A DNA stretch of 64,000 bases from DATFDN01 sp963830565 (GCA_963830565.1 CAWHMO010000011.1:62001-126000), one strand, 5' to 3'. Shown: positions 7,801-18,159, counted from the first letter of the stretch. Notes: generated from the sequence alone by a model not told the origin. Made by a program: numbers and translations.

Positions 7801-10800
7801 TCAGGAGGAGACGACCTTCAGCCCGTGTGTGTCTCCAGCGAACGTGATGGCCGTGCCGTCCTTGAGTACGACGGTGCCGCTTCCGGAGGCCAGCGCGGAG
7901 GAGACCGCCGCGGCCGCACGTCCCGAACCACCATAGAGCGGATCGTAGCCGGTGAGCGCCAGGGTGTCCCCGGCGTGGACGTTGTAGAGGAAATCCTGGC
8001 CCGGCGTGACGGCGGTGTTGGTGATCGCGCTGAGCAGGCTGGTGCTGACGACGTAGAACGTGTCCTGACCGCTGCCGCCGATCAGCGTGTCGTTGCCAGT
8101 GCCGGCGATCAGGGCGTCGTTGCCCGACCCCGCCACCATCAGGTCGTTGCCGCCGTTGAAGTCGCCCCAGAACTGGGCATTGCTCTGCGAAGCCGCGCCG
8201 AACAGCGTCTCGTTGCCCGATCCGGCGACCAGCAGAGCGCCTTGCACCGAACCCGCGCCAGTCTCGGCATAGACCACGACGTTGTTGGACGCACCGACGA
8301 GGGTGTCGCCGCCAGTTCCTCCGACGACGAGAGCTATCGCCTGGCTGCTGGACGGGCCGGCGTAGAAGAACACCGAGCCGGCGCCGCCATCGATGGCGGT
8401 GGGTCCGGAGTCGGCGGCGGCGAAGATCGTATCCGCGCCGGTGGCGATGCTGACCGCGTTGCCCCCGTTCCCCAGACTGACCTGCCCGGTGCCGCTCAGG
8501 GAGTAGGTGCCGCTGGCGGTGCTGGCCGTGAAGTCGTAGCTCCCCGAGAGGGTGACGGCCCCGTTGTCGTCTCCGGGCGGCTGAGCGGGAGGCGAGTCCG
8601 TTGGCCCGGTCGGCCCTATCGGCCCAGTCGCGCCGCTGTCTCCGGTCGGACCCGTCGCTGCGCTATCGGTTGAGCCGGTGGCGCCTGTCGGACCGATCCC
8701 TTCAGTATTGCCGGTTGAAGCGGTCGCGCCTGTCGGGCCGGCGCCTCCGGTAATGCCGGTCAAACCGCTCGCGCCTGTCGGGCCCGTGACTCCGGTATCA
8801 CCGGCCGAGCCGGTCGCGCCGGTCGGGCCCGTGTCTCCGGTATTGCCGGTCGAGCCGGTCGAGCCGGTCGGGCCCGTGCCTCCGGTGTTGCCGGTCGATC
8901 CCGTCGGACCGGTGGCTCCTGTCGTCCCAGTCGGACCCGTGAGACCTGTTACAGTTATGAGCGTCCCTCCGGCTCCGTCGGAGGCGACGGAAAAGACGCC
9001 AGTCGCGAGGGTGGAGGCCTGAAATTGCAGACTCGCCGATTGCGTGGCGCCGTTGGTGATTTGCAGCACGCCCGTTGAAGCGTCGTAATTCAGCACCGCG
9101 CCAGCGGCATCGAACGCCTTCAGATCGACGACGTCGCTCGCATCGAAGTTCTGAAGGAGCGGTCCCGCGTAGGTTGCGGCGCCGGCGTTCACGCCGAAGG
9201 CCGCCGTATTGTCGACGATCAGCTCGCTCGTGGGCTGGAACTCTATCTGGGTGCCGCTGCCCGGTGCGGATGCCACTTCCAGCGTAGCCCCGCTGGCAAG
9301 CTGGAACAGGCCGGCGCTGGCGGGATCGATGGCCGTCGAGACATCGAGAGAGCCGGCGATGGCGATACTACCGTCATTGCCGACGGTCGCGGCGGTGTCG
9401 GACCCAGCGAAAGCCCACGAGCCGCCCGCATCGATGTCGATTGTGTCGAAACTGGCGAAGTGCCAGGTCTGCCCGTTCTCGGCAACAATGCCGGACCCGC
9501 CCGCGACAGCGCTGAGCGTGCCCGAGCCGCCGGCCAGCTCCAGCGTGTCGCTGGTCAAGGTTTGTCCCTGGACAAGGCCGTTGAAGGCGGCACCCGGATC
9601 GACCACGAGTCGGTTGTCCACGGTCCCGAAGAAACGAACCGCGTAGCTGCCGCCGGAGATCGTGCCCGCGTTCTCCAGCGTGCTGGAGCCACCTGTCATG
9701 GAGACGCCGGTACTGGACGCCGGAGATGGATCCGCCCGCAAGGTTAGTGACGCTGCCGCCCAACTCCGCGTCAGCCCCCGCGCTGGCGGTCCCCGTCGCG
9801 GTGACGAGGCCGGCATTGGTGAGCGATGCAACGCCGTTCTGGAAGAGCACGCCGCCGGAAATCATCCCGTTCGTATCGTTCACGACGGTGCCGCCAGCCT
9901 CAAGGGCAGCGCCGTGAGCACCGGCGATGGAGCCATCGTTCGTGACCGAACCAGGAGAGCCGGTAACGAACACGCCGAAGCTTGCGCCGGTAACCAAGCC
10001 GCCCGCGGCATTGGTAAAACTGCCGCCCAGGCTGAGATCGGCACCAGAGCCGGTCGTCCCGGTCGCGGTGATGAGGCCGGCGTTGCTGACTGATCCGCCA
10101 GCCTTGACGTAGACGCCGTTGCTGACGCCTGAGATAGACCCGCCGGCATCGTTCACGATGGTCCCGCCAGCATTCAGCGCGATGCCGCTGTATTTTCCAC
10201 CCGCGATGCTGCCGTCGTTCGTGACGCTGCCAGCGGCACCGGTGATGAAGACCCCGTTCTCGTTGCCCTGGATAGTCGCACCGACCGCGTTGGCGACGCT
10301 GCCGCCCGATCCGAAATCGATGCCCGCTCCGCTGGTTCCGATCGCCTTGATATCTCCGAAATTAGTGACCGAGGCTGCCTCAGTGCCATGAGCATAGATC
10401 CCGATGCTGTCGCCGGCGATGGAACCGCCGACCGCGTTGCTCACGCTGCCCCCACTGGCAAGATCGATGCCGTGCGTCCCGGCGACGGTGCCTGCGTTCG
10501 CGATCGTGCCCGCACCCTTGATGAACGCGCCGAACTGCCGGCCGAAGATGCTGCCCGATGTGGCATTCGTAACGCTGCCGCCGGCGGCAAAATAGACGCC
10601 GGTGCCGTTGGTCCCGGTGGAAGTGATGCTGCCGCTGTTCATCACCACGCCCGTGCCGCCCTTGACAAAGACACCTTCGGCGGAGCTGGTGACCAGGCCG
10701 GAAGCGGCATTCGAGACACTGCCACCGGCAAAGAGCGCGATCCCGATGTTGTCGGGACCGGCGATGCTCCCGTAATTCGTCACATCACCGGATTGGCCAT

Positions 10801-11368
10801 TGATGTACACACCGGCTGCGGTAGTCCCGGAGCCGGAAATAGACCCGGCAGCCTCGTTCGTGACCGTGCCGCCTTGGAAGAGGCCAACGCCGTCGTCGCG
10901 AGTCGCGAGGATGGTTCCTGAGTTCATGACCGCGCCAAGAGTACCCTGGATGCGGACGCCATCCTCGGCGCCGAGAATCGCCCCGGTATTGGTAACCTCA
11001 CCGCCGCCGTCCAGCGTGATCGCGTATCGGCCCAGCCCAGCAATCGTGCCGGCGTTGCTGATCGTGCCGGTTGCGTGGGTGATCTTGACGCCGCTGCTGG
11101 TGCCGAAGATGAATCCGCCGGCCTGGTTGTCAACAGTGCCGCCTGCCTGAAACTGGATTCCATCCCCGCCGGCGCTCATGGTCGTGCCGGTCGTGGTGAT
11201 CGTCGTCGTGGCGAGAATGCTGCCGGCATTCGTGACCACGCCGACTACGCTCTTCGCGACCACGCCCGTGTCGGTACCCGTGATCGTGCCCGTGTTGGTG
11301 ACTGTCAGCGGGTTATTGTTGTTCGAATCGAGATCAATCGGACCCACGCTGGTGCTGATCGTACTCAT
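7801..11368 (-). pseudogene. Composite adhesin: beta-helix repeats, collagen-like stretch, RTX tail; one frameshift
   Basis: About 1,190 residues. It starts at ATG 11368 (MSTISTSVGPIDLDSNNNN) behind AGGGAAGA, with no Sec signal. Residues ~10-545 are tandem degenerate units built on 'GGSVTNAAGGSISG...GVYV..G.GSVTN.GSI', typical of right-handed beta-helix surface proteins. Near 9711 an extra base shifts the frame: GGSISGVQ should join TGVSMTGGSSTLEN. After a spacer comes a Gly-X-Y collagen-like stretch, then RTX-like nonapeptides (GGNDLMVAGSGNDALIAG, GTGNDTLIGGSGQDTF). The tail reads DTLALTGYDPLYGGSG. Lack of a signal peptide plus RTX units suggest type I secretion. No T1SS genes are in the window. 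Domain reading is direct; an adhesive role is inferred. Confidence 0.75.
8590..8955 (-). repeat. Collagen-like Gly-X-Y coding repeat (GPTG.TG)
   Basis: Within the adhesin the protein reads in triplets such as GPTGTTGATGPTGSTGNTGG and GDTGPTGATGSAG for about 120 residues, with a few interruptions (ASTGNTEGIG, STDSAATG). On the DNA it appears as 9-base units near 'gccggtcgagccggt'. Such arrays form triple helices and slip during replication, so repeat number may vary. Confidence 0.85.
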
Positions 11369-11553
11369 TCTTGTTCTTCCCTGAGCCGAGCGGTTGGGTG
11401 CATCCCGGTGCCGACCGCCGCCGGTGGCGGAACCTCGGTCCAGGGATTTCGGTGTCCTCAGGGAAATTTATCTGTTTCGAAATAGTTTCTTAATCCTGCC
11501 TTTCGGCCTAAGCCGCCAGACGGGAATATGCTGATCGGCCGGAACTTCCGCCG
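11369..11553. promoter_or_regulatory. AT-richer leader upstream of adhesin
   Basis: This 185-bp gap upstream of the minus-strand adhesin contains an unusually AT-rich stretch (11464-11500, tttatctgtttcgaaatagt and following). It likely includes the adhesin promoter. No exact box pair could be assigned. Confidence 0.3.
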
Positions 11554-11997
11554 CTAGCGCAGATAAACCCGCACCTCGGGGCCGCGCGCCGTCGGGTCTG
11601 GCCGCGCGCCGAGACTGATGCGGCTCTCCGCAACCCCGGCCGCGATCAGCGCCTGGGCAACATCCGCCGCGCTGGCGCGCACCGCGTCGGCGGCCTTGAC
11701 CTGCTCGGCGAGGGTGCCGCTCGCCGGCACTACGCTGATCACGTCGAACCGCACCGCCGGGTCGCGGGCCTGGGCGGCGCGCACTGCGGAGCGCAACAGC
11801 GTCTCATAGGTCGCCAGTTTGGTTCCCGGCGCCACGCTGATCAGTGGCGTACGGGTCTCGGTGCTGCTCGGGGCGACAGGGGGCGCGGCCTCGGGGGCCG
11901 GGGCGAAAGTGCGCTGGTCGATCAGCTTGCATCCGGCCACCGCCAGCAGGCCGGACAGGACGAAGGCCGCGGCGCGCGGTCTGGGCAAGCTCGGCAT
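11554..11997 (-). CDS. Small lipoprotein, OmpA/BON-like periplasmic domain
   Basis: 147-aa protein with a lipoprotein signal: MPSLPRPRAAAFVLSGLL then the lipobox AVAGC, Cys at residue 23. The mature part has a Pro/Ala linker and then a ~90-residue domain (YETLLRSAVRAAQARDPAVR, ISVVPASGTL, RISLGARPDPTARGPEVRVYLR). Its end resembles the 'rv.l.' strand of OmpA-like domains, but I do not recognise the family firmly. The start at 11997 is chosen because it gives a perfect signal peptide. It is divergent from the amidohydrolase gene at 12074. Confidence 0.65.
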   Translation of the reverse strand: MPSLPRPRAAAFVLSGLLAVAGCKLIDQRTFAPAPEAAPPVAPSSTETRTPLISVAPGTKLATYETLLRSAVRAAQARDPAVRFDVISVVPASGTLAEQVKAADAVRASAADVAQALIAAGVAESRISLGARPDPTARGPEVRVYLR

Positions 11998-12073
11998 CGC
12001 GGGGCTCCGTTGCGGCAAGAACCTTGCAGGACGCCGCCCGGCGGGCAAGATGCCGGCTCGCATGGAGGACGCC

Positions 12074-13321
12074 ATGACCGTGCAGACCAACCAGCGCATC
12101 GACGGGCGCCGGCTCTGGGACAGCCTGATGCAGCTGGCCGAGATCGGCGCAACCAAGAAGGGTGGCGTGCGACGCCTCACGCTCACCGACGTCGATCGCC
12201 GCGGGCGCGACCGCTTCCGCGCCTTGTGTGAAGCGGCGGGCCTGGGCGTGAGGGTCGATGCCATCGGCAACATGTTCGCCCGGCGGGAAGGCCGCGACAC
12301 GGTGCGGCCCCCGGTGCTGGTCGGCAGCCATCTCGACAGCCAGCCCTCGGGCGGAAAGTTCGACGGCGCGCTGGGCGTGCTGGGCGGGCTGGAGGTTATG
12401 CGGACCTTGAACGATCTCGGCCTCACGACCGAGGCTCCGATCGAGCTCGTGAACTGGACCGACGAGGAGGGCAGCCGGTTCGGCCACAGCCTGATGGGGT
12501 CCGGGGTCTGGGCGGGCGTGTTCCCGCTCGACAAGGCCTATACGCTCGCCGATACCGAAGGCACGACGGTCGGCGCCGCGCTCGATCAGATCGGCTATCG
12601 CGGAGAGCAACCGGCCGCTTCATTCCCGGCGGACGCCTATTTCGAGCTGCATATCGAGCAGGGCCCGATCCTGGAGCGCGATGGCAAGGCCATCGGCATC
12701 GTCACCGGAGCGCAGGCCCAGGTCTGGTACGATGTGGTCGCGACCGGCCAGGAGAGCCACGCCGGCACCACCCCGCCGGACGCGCGCAAGGACGCGCTGC
12801 TCTGCGCCGCCCGCGTCATCGACCTGGTCGACCGCATGATGCGCGCCCGCGGCGAGGCCGGGCGGGGCACGGTCGGCCAGCTCCAGGTATTTCCCAACAG
12901 CCGCAACGTGATCCCCGGCGAAGTGCGCTTCTCGGTGGAATTCCGCCACCCGGAGGAGGCCGAGGTCGACCGGCTCGACGCCCAGTTCCCCCGCGAGGCC
13001 GGGTTCATCGCCCGCGATTGCGCGGTGAAGCTGGACATCGCCCGCCTGTTCCGCATCCCCGCCCAGGCCTTCGATCCGGCCTGCGTCGATCTGGTGCGCC
13101 AAGCGGCGGCGCGGCTCGGCTATCCGGCGCGCGAGATCGTCTCCGGCGCCGCCCATGACGCCGTGTACGTTGCCCGCCATGTGCCGACCGCGATGATCTT
13201 CACCCCCTGCAAGGACGGGCTCTCGCACAACGAGGCCGAGGACATGCTGCCCGAGCAGGCGGAGGCGGGATGCCAGGTCTTGTTTGAGGCGGTGCTGGCG
13301 CGGGCGAACCGGATAATCTGA
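12074..13321 (+). CDS. Zn-dependent M20 hydrolase (N-carbamoyl-L-amino-acid hydrolase / allantoate amidohydrolase family)
   Basis: 415-aa binuclear metallo-amidase that would release ammonia and CO2 from N-carbamoyl amino acids or allantoate. Metal-binding motifs are in order: GSHLDSQPSGGKFDGALGVL (~res 80-99), WTDEEGSRFG (~125-134), HIEQGP (~190) and a C-terminal LSHNEAED. The dimerisation domain holds ATGQESHAGTTPPD. The ATG at 12074 is chosen for GGAGG five bases upstream. Length fits the family (about 410-420 aa). No hydantoinase is adjacent. Family is well supported; the substrate cannot be told. Confidence 0.85.
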   Translation: MTVQTNQRIDGRRLWDSLMQLAEIGATKKGGVRRLTLTDVDRRGRDRFRALCEAAGLGVRVDAIGNMFARREGRDTVRPPVLVGSHLDSQPSGGKFDGALGVLGGLEVMRTLNDLGLTTEAPIELVNWTDEEGSRFGHSLMGSGVWAGVFPLDKAYTLADTEGTTVGAALDQIGYRGEQPAASFPADAYFELHIEQGPILERDGKAIGIVTGAQAQVWYDVVATGQESHAGTTPPDARKDALLCAARVIDLVDRMMRARGEAGRGTVGQLQVFPNSRNVIPGEVRFSVEFRHPEEAEVDRLDAQFPREAGFIARDCAVKLDIARLFRIPAQAFDPACVDLVRQAAARLGYPAREIVSGAAHDAVYVARHVPTAMIFTPCKDGLSHNEAEDMLPEQAEAGCQVLFEAVLARANRII

Positions 13322-13355
13322 AGAGAGGATCACCCTCGCGCCCTCGATATCCAAA

Positions 13356-13418
13356 CCGTCATGCTCGCCTCCGAACTTGATCGGGGGCTGGCGGCCGGAC
13401 CCAGTCCGGCCATGACGG
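13356..13418. repeat. Intergenic palindromic repeat, copy 1
   Basis: Outer arms ccgtcatg (13356-13363) and catgacgg (13411-13418) enclose an inner hairpin ggccggac/gtccggcc (13393-13400 and 13404-13411). The element lies just before transketolase. Two further intergenic palindromes in the window share the GGCCGG/CCGGCC core. Confidence 0.65.
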
Positions 13419-13481
13419 GTGTGGGCTTGCCCCCCGCCCCGCCCCTCGCCTATGACCGGCCTCTCCGCTTCAGGAGTTGTC

Positions 13482-15518
13482 ATGGCCGACCACGCCGAGC
13501 TGCAGGCGGACAACCCCGCCCTCGCCCGCCAAGCCGAAATCCTCGCCCGCCCGATGACCCCGGTGCGGCGAATGGCCGATGCCATCCGCGCCTTGGCAAT
13601 CGACGCGGTGGAGAAGGCCGGGTCGGGCCATCCCGGTCTGCCGATGGGCATGGCCGACGTCGCCACGGCGCTGTGGACCCGGTTCCTGAAGTTCGACGCC
13701 GCCGATCCGCTCTGGCCCGACCGCGACCGCTTCGTGCTGTCCGCCGGGCACGGCTCCATGCTGCTCTATGCGCTGCTCTATCTGGTTGGCGAGGAGGGCA
13801 TGGGGATCGAGGAGATCGAGCAGTTCCGCGTCCTCCATTCGCACGCTGCCGGCCATCCCGAGTACGGCGAACTGCCGGGCATCGAGACCACCACCGGCCC
13901 GCTCGGCCAGGGCCTGGCCACCGCCGTCGGGATGGCGCTCGCCGAGCGGATGCTGGCGGCGCGCTTCGGCAAGTCGCTGGTCGATCACCGCACCTGGGTG
14001 ATCTGCTCGGATGGCGACCTGATGGAGGGGATCAGCCACGAGGCGATCGGGCTGGCCGGCCATCTGCGGCTGGAGAAGCTGACCCTGCTCTACGACGACA
14101 ACCATGTCTCGATCGACGGCGACACCGCGCTCGCGCGGAGCGAGGACACGCTGAAGCGGTTCGCCGCCGAGGGCTGGGCGACCAAGGCGGTGGATGGCCA
14201 CGACCCGGCGCAGATCACCGCCGCGCTGTCCTTCGCCGTGCGGTCGAAGAAGCCCACCCTGATTGCCTGCCATACCATCATCGGCCTCGGCGCGCCGACC
14301 AAGGCCGGGACGGCGGCGGTCCACGGCACCGCCCTCGGCGCCAAGGAGGCGGCGGGCGCCAAGAAGCTGCTGGGCTGGACGGCCCCGCCCTTCACCGTTC
14401 CCGACGACATTCTGGAGCGGTGGCGCGCCATCGGTCATCGCGGCGCCTCGGCACGACGCGCCTGGCTCAAACGTCTCGCGCGGCACGGGACGCGCGCCGA
14501 GTTCGAACGCGCCATGGCCGGCAAGCTCCCAGATTCCTGGTTGGAGGCAGTGGTCGCACTGAAGCAGCAGATCGCCGATGAGAAGCCCAAGCTCGCCACC
14601 CGCGCATCGAGCCAACGGGCGCTGGAGACGTTGGTTCCCGCGACGCCGGAACTGGTCGGCGGCTCGGCCGACCTCACCGGTTCCAACCTGACCTACGTGA
14701 AGTCCATGGGAGAGGTGGCGCCAGGCAGCTACAGCGGGCGCTACATCCATTTCGGCATCCGCGAGCACGCGATGGCCGCCGCCGCCAACGGCATGGCGGT
14801 GCATGGCGGCCTCATTCCGTACACCGGCACGTTCTTCATCTTCAGTGACTACATGCGCCCGGCGATCCGGCTCGGCGCGATCATGCGCCAGCGCGTGATC
14901 CATGTGCTCACGCACGACTCGATCGGCCTCGGCGAGGACGGGCCGACACACCAGCCGGTCGAGCAGTTGGCGAGCCTGCGCGCCATGCCGAACCTTTACG
15001 TCTTCCGGCCCGCCGACACGCTGGAGACGGCGGAGTGCTGGGAGCTCGCGATCCGCCGCACCGAGGGACCGAGCGCGCTGGTGCTCAGCCGTCAGGCAGT
15101 GCCCGCGCTGCGCAGGGACGCCAGCGAGAATCTCTGCGCGCGGGGCGGCTATGTGCTCGTCGAGGCGGAGGGGCCGCGTCAGGCGACGCTGATCGCCACC
15201 GGCACGGAGGTCTCGATCATCGCGGAGGCGCGCGAGCAGCTCCGCCGCGAGGGGATCGCGGTCGCCGTGGTCTCGCTGCCGTGCTGGGAGCTGTTCGAGC
15301 TGCAGGACGCGGCCTATCGTGAGGGGGTGCTGGGCGGCGCGCCCCGCATCGGCATGGAGGCCGCCTCGCCGTTCGGCTGGGAGCGCTGGCTAGGGCCGGA
15401 CGGGGTTTTCATCGGCATGACCAGTTTCGGCGCCTCGGGCGCGTGGCAGGATGTCTACAAGAACTTCGGGATCACTGCCGAGGCCGCCGTCGCTGCGGTG
15501 CGCAAGCGGCTCGGCTGA
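13482..15518 (+). CDS. tkt: Transketolase
   Basis: 678-aa thiamine-diphosphate enzyme of the pentose phosphate/Calvin pathways. Visible motifs are GSGHPGLPMGMADVATALW (~res 41-59), the ThDP motif beginning ICSDGDLMEGISHEA (~160-175), and the transketolase signature region with GEDGPTHQPVEQLASLRAMP (~485-505). C-terminal domain ends VRKRLG. The start ATG at 13482 is preceded by CAGGAG at ideal spacing; upstream in-frame ATGs lack one. gap and pgk follow at 36 and 3 bases after, so the three form an operon for central carbon metabolism. Confidence 0.95.
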   Translation: MADHAELQADNPALARQAEILARPMTPVRRMADAIRALAIDAVEKAGSGHPGLPMGMADVATALWTRFLKFDAADPLWPDRDRFVLSAGHGSMLLYALLYLVGEEGMGIEEIEQFRVLHSHAAGHPEYGELPGIETTTGPLGQGLATAVGMALAERMLAARFGKSLVDHRTWVICSDGDLMEGISHEAIGLAGHLRLEKLTLLYDDNHVSIDGDTALARSEDTLKRFAAEGWATKAVDGHDPAQITAALSFAVRSKKPTLIACHTIIGLGAPTKAGTAAVHGTALGAKEAAGAKKLLGWTAPPFTVPDDILERWRAIGHRGASARRAWLKRLARHGTRAEFERAMAGKLPDSWLEAVVALKQQIADEKPKLATRASSQRALETLVPATPELVGGSADLTGSNLTYVKSMGEVAPGSYSGRYIHFGIREHAMAAAANGMAVHGGLIPYTGTFFIFSDYMRPAIRLGAIMRQRVIHVLTHDSIGLGEDGPTHQPVEQLASLRAMPNLYVFRPADTLETAECWELAIRRTEGPSALVLSRQAVPALRRDASENLCARGGYVLVEAEGPRQATLIATGTEVSIIAEAREQLRREGIAVAVVSLPCWELFELQDAAYREGVLGGAPRIGMEAASPFGWERWLGPDGVFIGMTSFGASGAWQDVYKNFGITAEAAVAAVRKRLG

Positions 15519-15554
15519 GCCGGCGACAAGAAGCACAAGAGAAGGAACGCATTC

Positions 15555-16568
15555 ATGGCTGTGAAGGTCGCGATCAACGGGTTCGGCCGCATCGGGCGCC
15601 TGGTGCTGCGCGCCATGGTCGAGAGCGGGCGCGACGACCTCGTGCCAGTCGCGATCAACGATCTCGGCAGCCCCGAGGCCAACGCGCATCTGTTCAAGTA
15701 CGACAGCGTGCATGGGCGCTTTCCCGGCGAAGTCGAGGTCTCGGGCAACAGCCTGACCATCCGCTTCGGCGGGCGCACCTGGGGACCGATCAAGGTCTCC
15801 GCCGAGCGTGATCCGTCCAAGGTGCCATACCAGGGCGTGGACGTGGCCATGGAATGCACCGGGCTGTTCACCAGCAAGGAGAGCGCGGCGCAGCTGCTGA
15901 AGGCAGGGGCGCGCAAGGTGCTGATCTCGGCCCCGGCCGACGGGGTGGACGCGACCATCGTCTACGGCGTGAACCACAAGGCGATCACGCGCGACATGAC
16001 GGTGATCTCCAACGCCTCCTGCACCACCAACTGCCTGGCGCCGATGGCCAAGGTGTTGCATGAGGAGTTCGGCATCCTGCGCGGCTACATGGTGACGATC
16101 CACGCCTATACCGGCGACCAGCGCACGGTCGATACGCTGCACAAGGACCTGCACCGCGCCCGCGCCGCCGCCGTCTCCGCCATCCCCACCACGACCGGCG
16201 CCGCCCGCGCGGTCGGCCTCGTGCTGCCGGAGCTGAAGGGCAAGCTGGACGGCACGGCGATCCGCATCCCGACACCGAACGTCTCGCTGGTTTCGCTCGA
16301 CGTGAACCTCTCCAAGCCGGCGACGGTGGAGACCATCAACGCGGCGATGAAGCGCGCCGCCGAGGGCGAGATGCGCGGCATCATCGACTACAACACCGCC
16401 AAGCTGGTCAGCGTCGATTTCAACCATGTCGCGGCGTCCTGCTCGTTCGACGCCACGCAGACGGCGGTGGTGGATGGCGCGCTGGCCCGCGTGATGGGGT
16501 GGTACGACAACGAGTGGGGCTTCTCCAACCGCATGTCGGATACCGCCGCGCTGTTCGGCAGCCTGTAG
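15555..16568 (+). CDS. gap: Glyceraldehyde-3-phosphate dehydrogenase
   Basis: 337-aa NAD-dependent glycolytic enzyme. The N-terminal Rossmann motif is INGFGRIGRLVLRA; the catalytic site is SNASCTTNCLAPMAKVL near residues 150-166; the C-terminal signature is WYDNEWGFSNRM. AGAAGGAA precedes the ATG. It sits between tkt and pgk in the same orientation, the common arrangement in this group. The frame is intact and full-length. Confidence 0.97.
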   Translation: MAVKVAINGFGRIGRLVLRAMVESGRDDLVPVAINDLGSPEANAHLFKYDSVHGRFPGEVEVSGNSLTIRFGGRTWGPIKVSAERDPSKVPYQGVDVAMECTGLFTSKESAAQLLKAGARKVLISAPADGVDATIVYGVNHKAITRDMTVISNASCTTNCLAPMAKVLHEEFGILRGYMVTIHAYTGDQRTVDTLHKDLHRARAAAVSAIPTTTGAARAVGLVLPELKGKLDGTAIRIPTPNVSLVSLDVNLSKPATVETINAAMKRAAEGEMRGIIDYNTAKLVSVDFNHVAASCSFDATQTAVVDGALARVMGWYDNEWGFSNRMSDTAALFGSL

Positions 16569-16571
16569 GCC

Positions 16572-17762
16572 GTGGCCTTCCGCACCCTCGACGGGCTGGA
16601 CGTGAAGGGAAAGCGCGTGCTGGTGCGCGCCGACCTCAACGTGCCGGTGCGCGACGGCAGGATCACCGACCTCACCCGCATCGAGCGCCTGTCGCCCACC
16701 ATCCGCGAGCTGGCGGGCAAGGGCGCCAAGGTGATCGTGTGCAGCCATTTCGACCGCCCCAAGGGCAGGCGGGTGCCGGAGATGTCGCTCGCGCCGATGG
16801 CGCAGGCGCTGGGCGAGGTGCTGGGACAGCGCGTGCGCTTCGCCGAGGACTGCGTCGGACTGATCGCCCAGCAGGCCATCGAGCGCATGGGCGAGGGCGA
16901 CGTGCTGGTGCTGGAGAACACCCGCTACGACGCGCGAGAGGAGCGGAACGATCCCGGCTTCGCCGCCGAGTTGGCCAGGCTCGCCGACATCTACGTCAAC
17001 GACGCCTTCTCGGCGGCGCACCGCGCGCACGCCAGCACCGAGGGCGTGGCGCATCTGCTGCCCGCCTATGCCGGGCGGCTGATGCAGGCCGAGCTGGAGG
17101 CACTGGATGCCGCGCTCGGCAATCCCGCTCGCCCGGTAATGGCGATCGTCGGCGGGGCCAAGGTGTCCACCAAGCTCGAGCTGCTCGGCAACCTGGTGGG
17201 CAGGGTGGAGGTACTGGTGATCGGCGGGGCGATGGCCAACACCTTCCTCGCCGCGCAAGGCGTCGCGGTCGGGCGCTCGTTGCAGGAGGCCGAGATGCAC
17301 GTCACGGCGCGCAGCATCCTGGTGCGCGCCAAGCAGGCGGGGTGCGAGGTGGTTCTGCCGGTCGATGCGGTGGTCGCGGCCACGCTGGCCGCCGGCGTCG
17401 CGACCAGTACCGTGCCGATCGCGCAGGTGCCCATGGACATGATGATCCTCGATGTGGGCCCGGCGAGTGTGGCGGCGCTGACCGCGAGGCTGGCCGGCAT
17501 GCGCACTTTGGTCTGGAACGGCCCGCTCGGCGCCTTCGAGACCCCGCCCTTCGACGCGGCGACGGTGGCCTTTGCCAAGGCGGTGGCGCAAGCCACGCGG
17601 AGCGGCGGCCTGCGCAGCGTGGCCGGCGGCGGCGACACCGTCTCGGCGCTGCGCCACGCCGGCGTGCTCGATCAGATCAGCTACGTCTCCAGCGCCGGCG
17701 GCGCGTTCCTGGAGTGGCTGGAGGGCAAGACCCTGCCCGGAGTGGCGGCGCTTCAGGGGTAA
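16572..17762 (+). CDS. pgk: Phosphoglycerate kinase
   Basis: 396-aa kinase with the N-terminal signature KRVLVRADLNVPV, the substrate-binding CSHFDRPKG region, and the C-terminal nucleotide-binding NGPLGAFETPPFDAAT and AGGGDTVSAL motifs. It starts with GTG 3 bases after the gap stop, so translation is probably coupled. The sequence SAAHRAHASTEG is the conserved hinge-side loop. The family's usual next gene (aldolase or thiamine phosphate synthase) is absent here. Confidence 0.96.
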   Translation: MAFRTLDGLDVKGKRVLVRADLNVPVRDGRITDLTRIERLSPTIRELAGKGAKVIVCSHFDRPKGRRVPEMSLAPMAQALGEVLGQRVRFAEDCVGLIAQQAIERMGEGDVLVLENTRYDAREERNDPGFAAELARLADIYVNDAFSAAHRAHASTEGVAHLLPAYAGRLMQAELEALDAALGNPARPVMAIVGGAKVSTKLELLGNLVGRVEVLVIGGAMANTFLAAQGVAVGRSLQEAEMHVTARSILVRAKQAGCEVVLPVDAVVAATLAAGVATSTVPIAQVPMDMMILDVGPASVAALTARLAGMRTLVWNGPLGAFETPPFDAATVAFAKAVAQATRSGGLRSVAGGGDTVSALRHAGVLDQISYVSSAGGAFLEWLEGKTLPGVAALQG

Positions 17763-17814
17763 CACTCGCGCGAGGTCGTTGCGCTTCCGGCGTTCGTTCA
17801 TCTAGTGTTAACAC

Positions 17815-18048
17815 ATGCGCTGGATGATCCTGAGCATGTTGTCCTCCGCCTCCCTCTCCGCCTTCTCGGCCTCCGTGCTGAAGGCCGGGTTCGGCACCGT
17901 CCAGCCCGGCCCGGCGCTGCGACCGTTCGGGTTCAGCCCGCAGAGCCAGTCGGCCGCCCCTTCCGCCTCGCCGCAACTGCCGGCACAGGCCGCACCCGCG
18001 CCGTTCGGGGCCATGCCGCGGGGATCGCTGCTTGATCTTTCGGTGTAG
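17815..18048 (+). CDS. Possible 77-aa hypothetical protein
   Basis: The ATG-initiated frame encodes MRWMILSMLSSASLSAFSAS followed by a Pro/Gln/Ala-rich tail. The N-terminus could be a membrane segment or signal. No convincing ribosome site precedes it, and an antisense reading of similar length exists, so it may be spurious. It lies downstream of pgk, in a stretch that otherwise has no gene. Confidence 0.3.
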   Translation: MRWMILSMLSSASLSAFSASVLKAGFGTVQPGPALRPFGFSPQSQSAAPSASPQLPAQAAPAPFGAMPRGSLLDLSV

Positions 18049-18159
18049 GGCGCCGGACCCGTTCCGTCTGTAGGGCCGTGTGTTTACTGGATACGATTGC
18101 GCCTTTGAGGCAATCTCTGCGGAGCCGAATCGAGAGCTGGAACGTTACGGCTTAACCCC

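Noticed and set aside
8590..8955. Possible CRISPR-like array
   Set aside because: Units are short, contiguous and in frame with a Gly-X-Y protein; there are no spacers or cas genes.
8678..9022. Pro/Val repeat frame on the plus strand (PVGPVxPV)
   Set aside because: Mirror of the Gly-X-Y collagen-like coding repeat on the minus strand, not a separate gene.
13470..14951. 493-aa minus-strand frame opposite transketolase
   Set aside because: Antisense of a conserved gene, no start signal and low-complexity composition.
15390..17801. 803-aa minus-strand open frame opposite tkt-gap-pgk
   Set aside because: Product of GC-biased third positions; the plus strand encodes unmistakable GAPDH and phosphoglycerate kinase.
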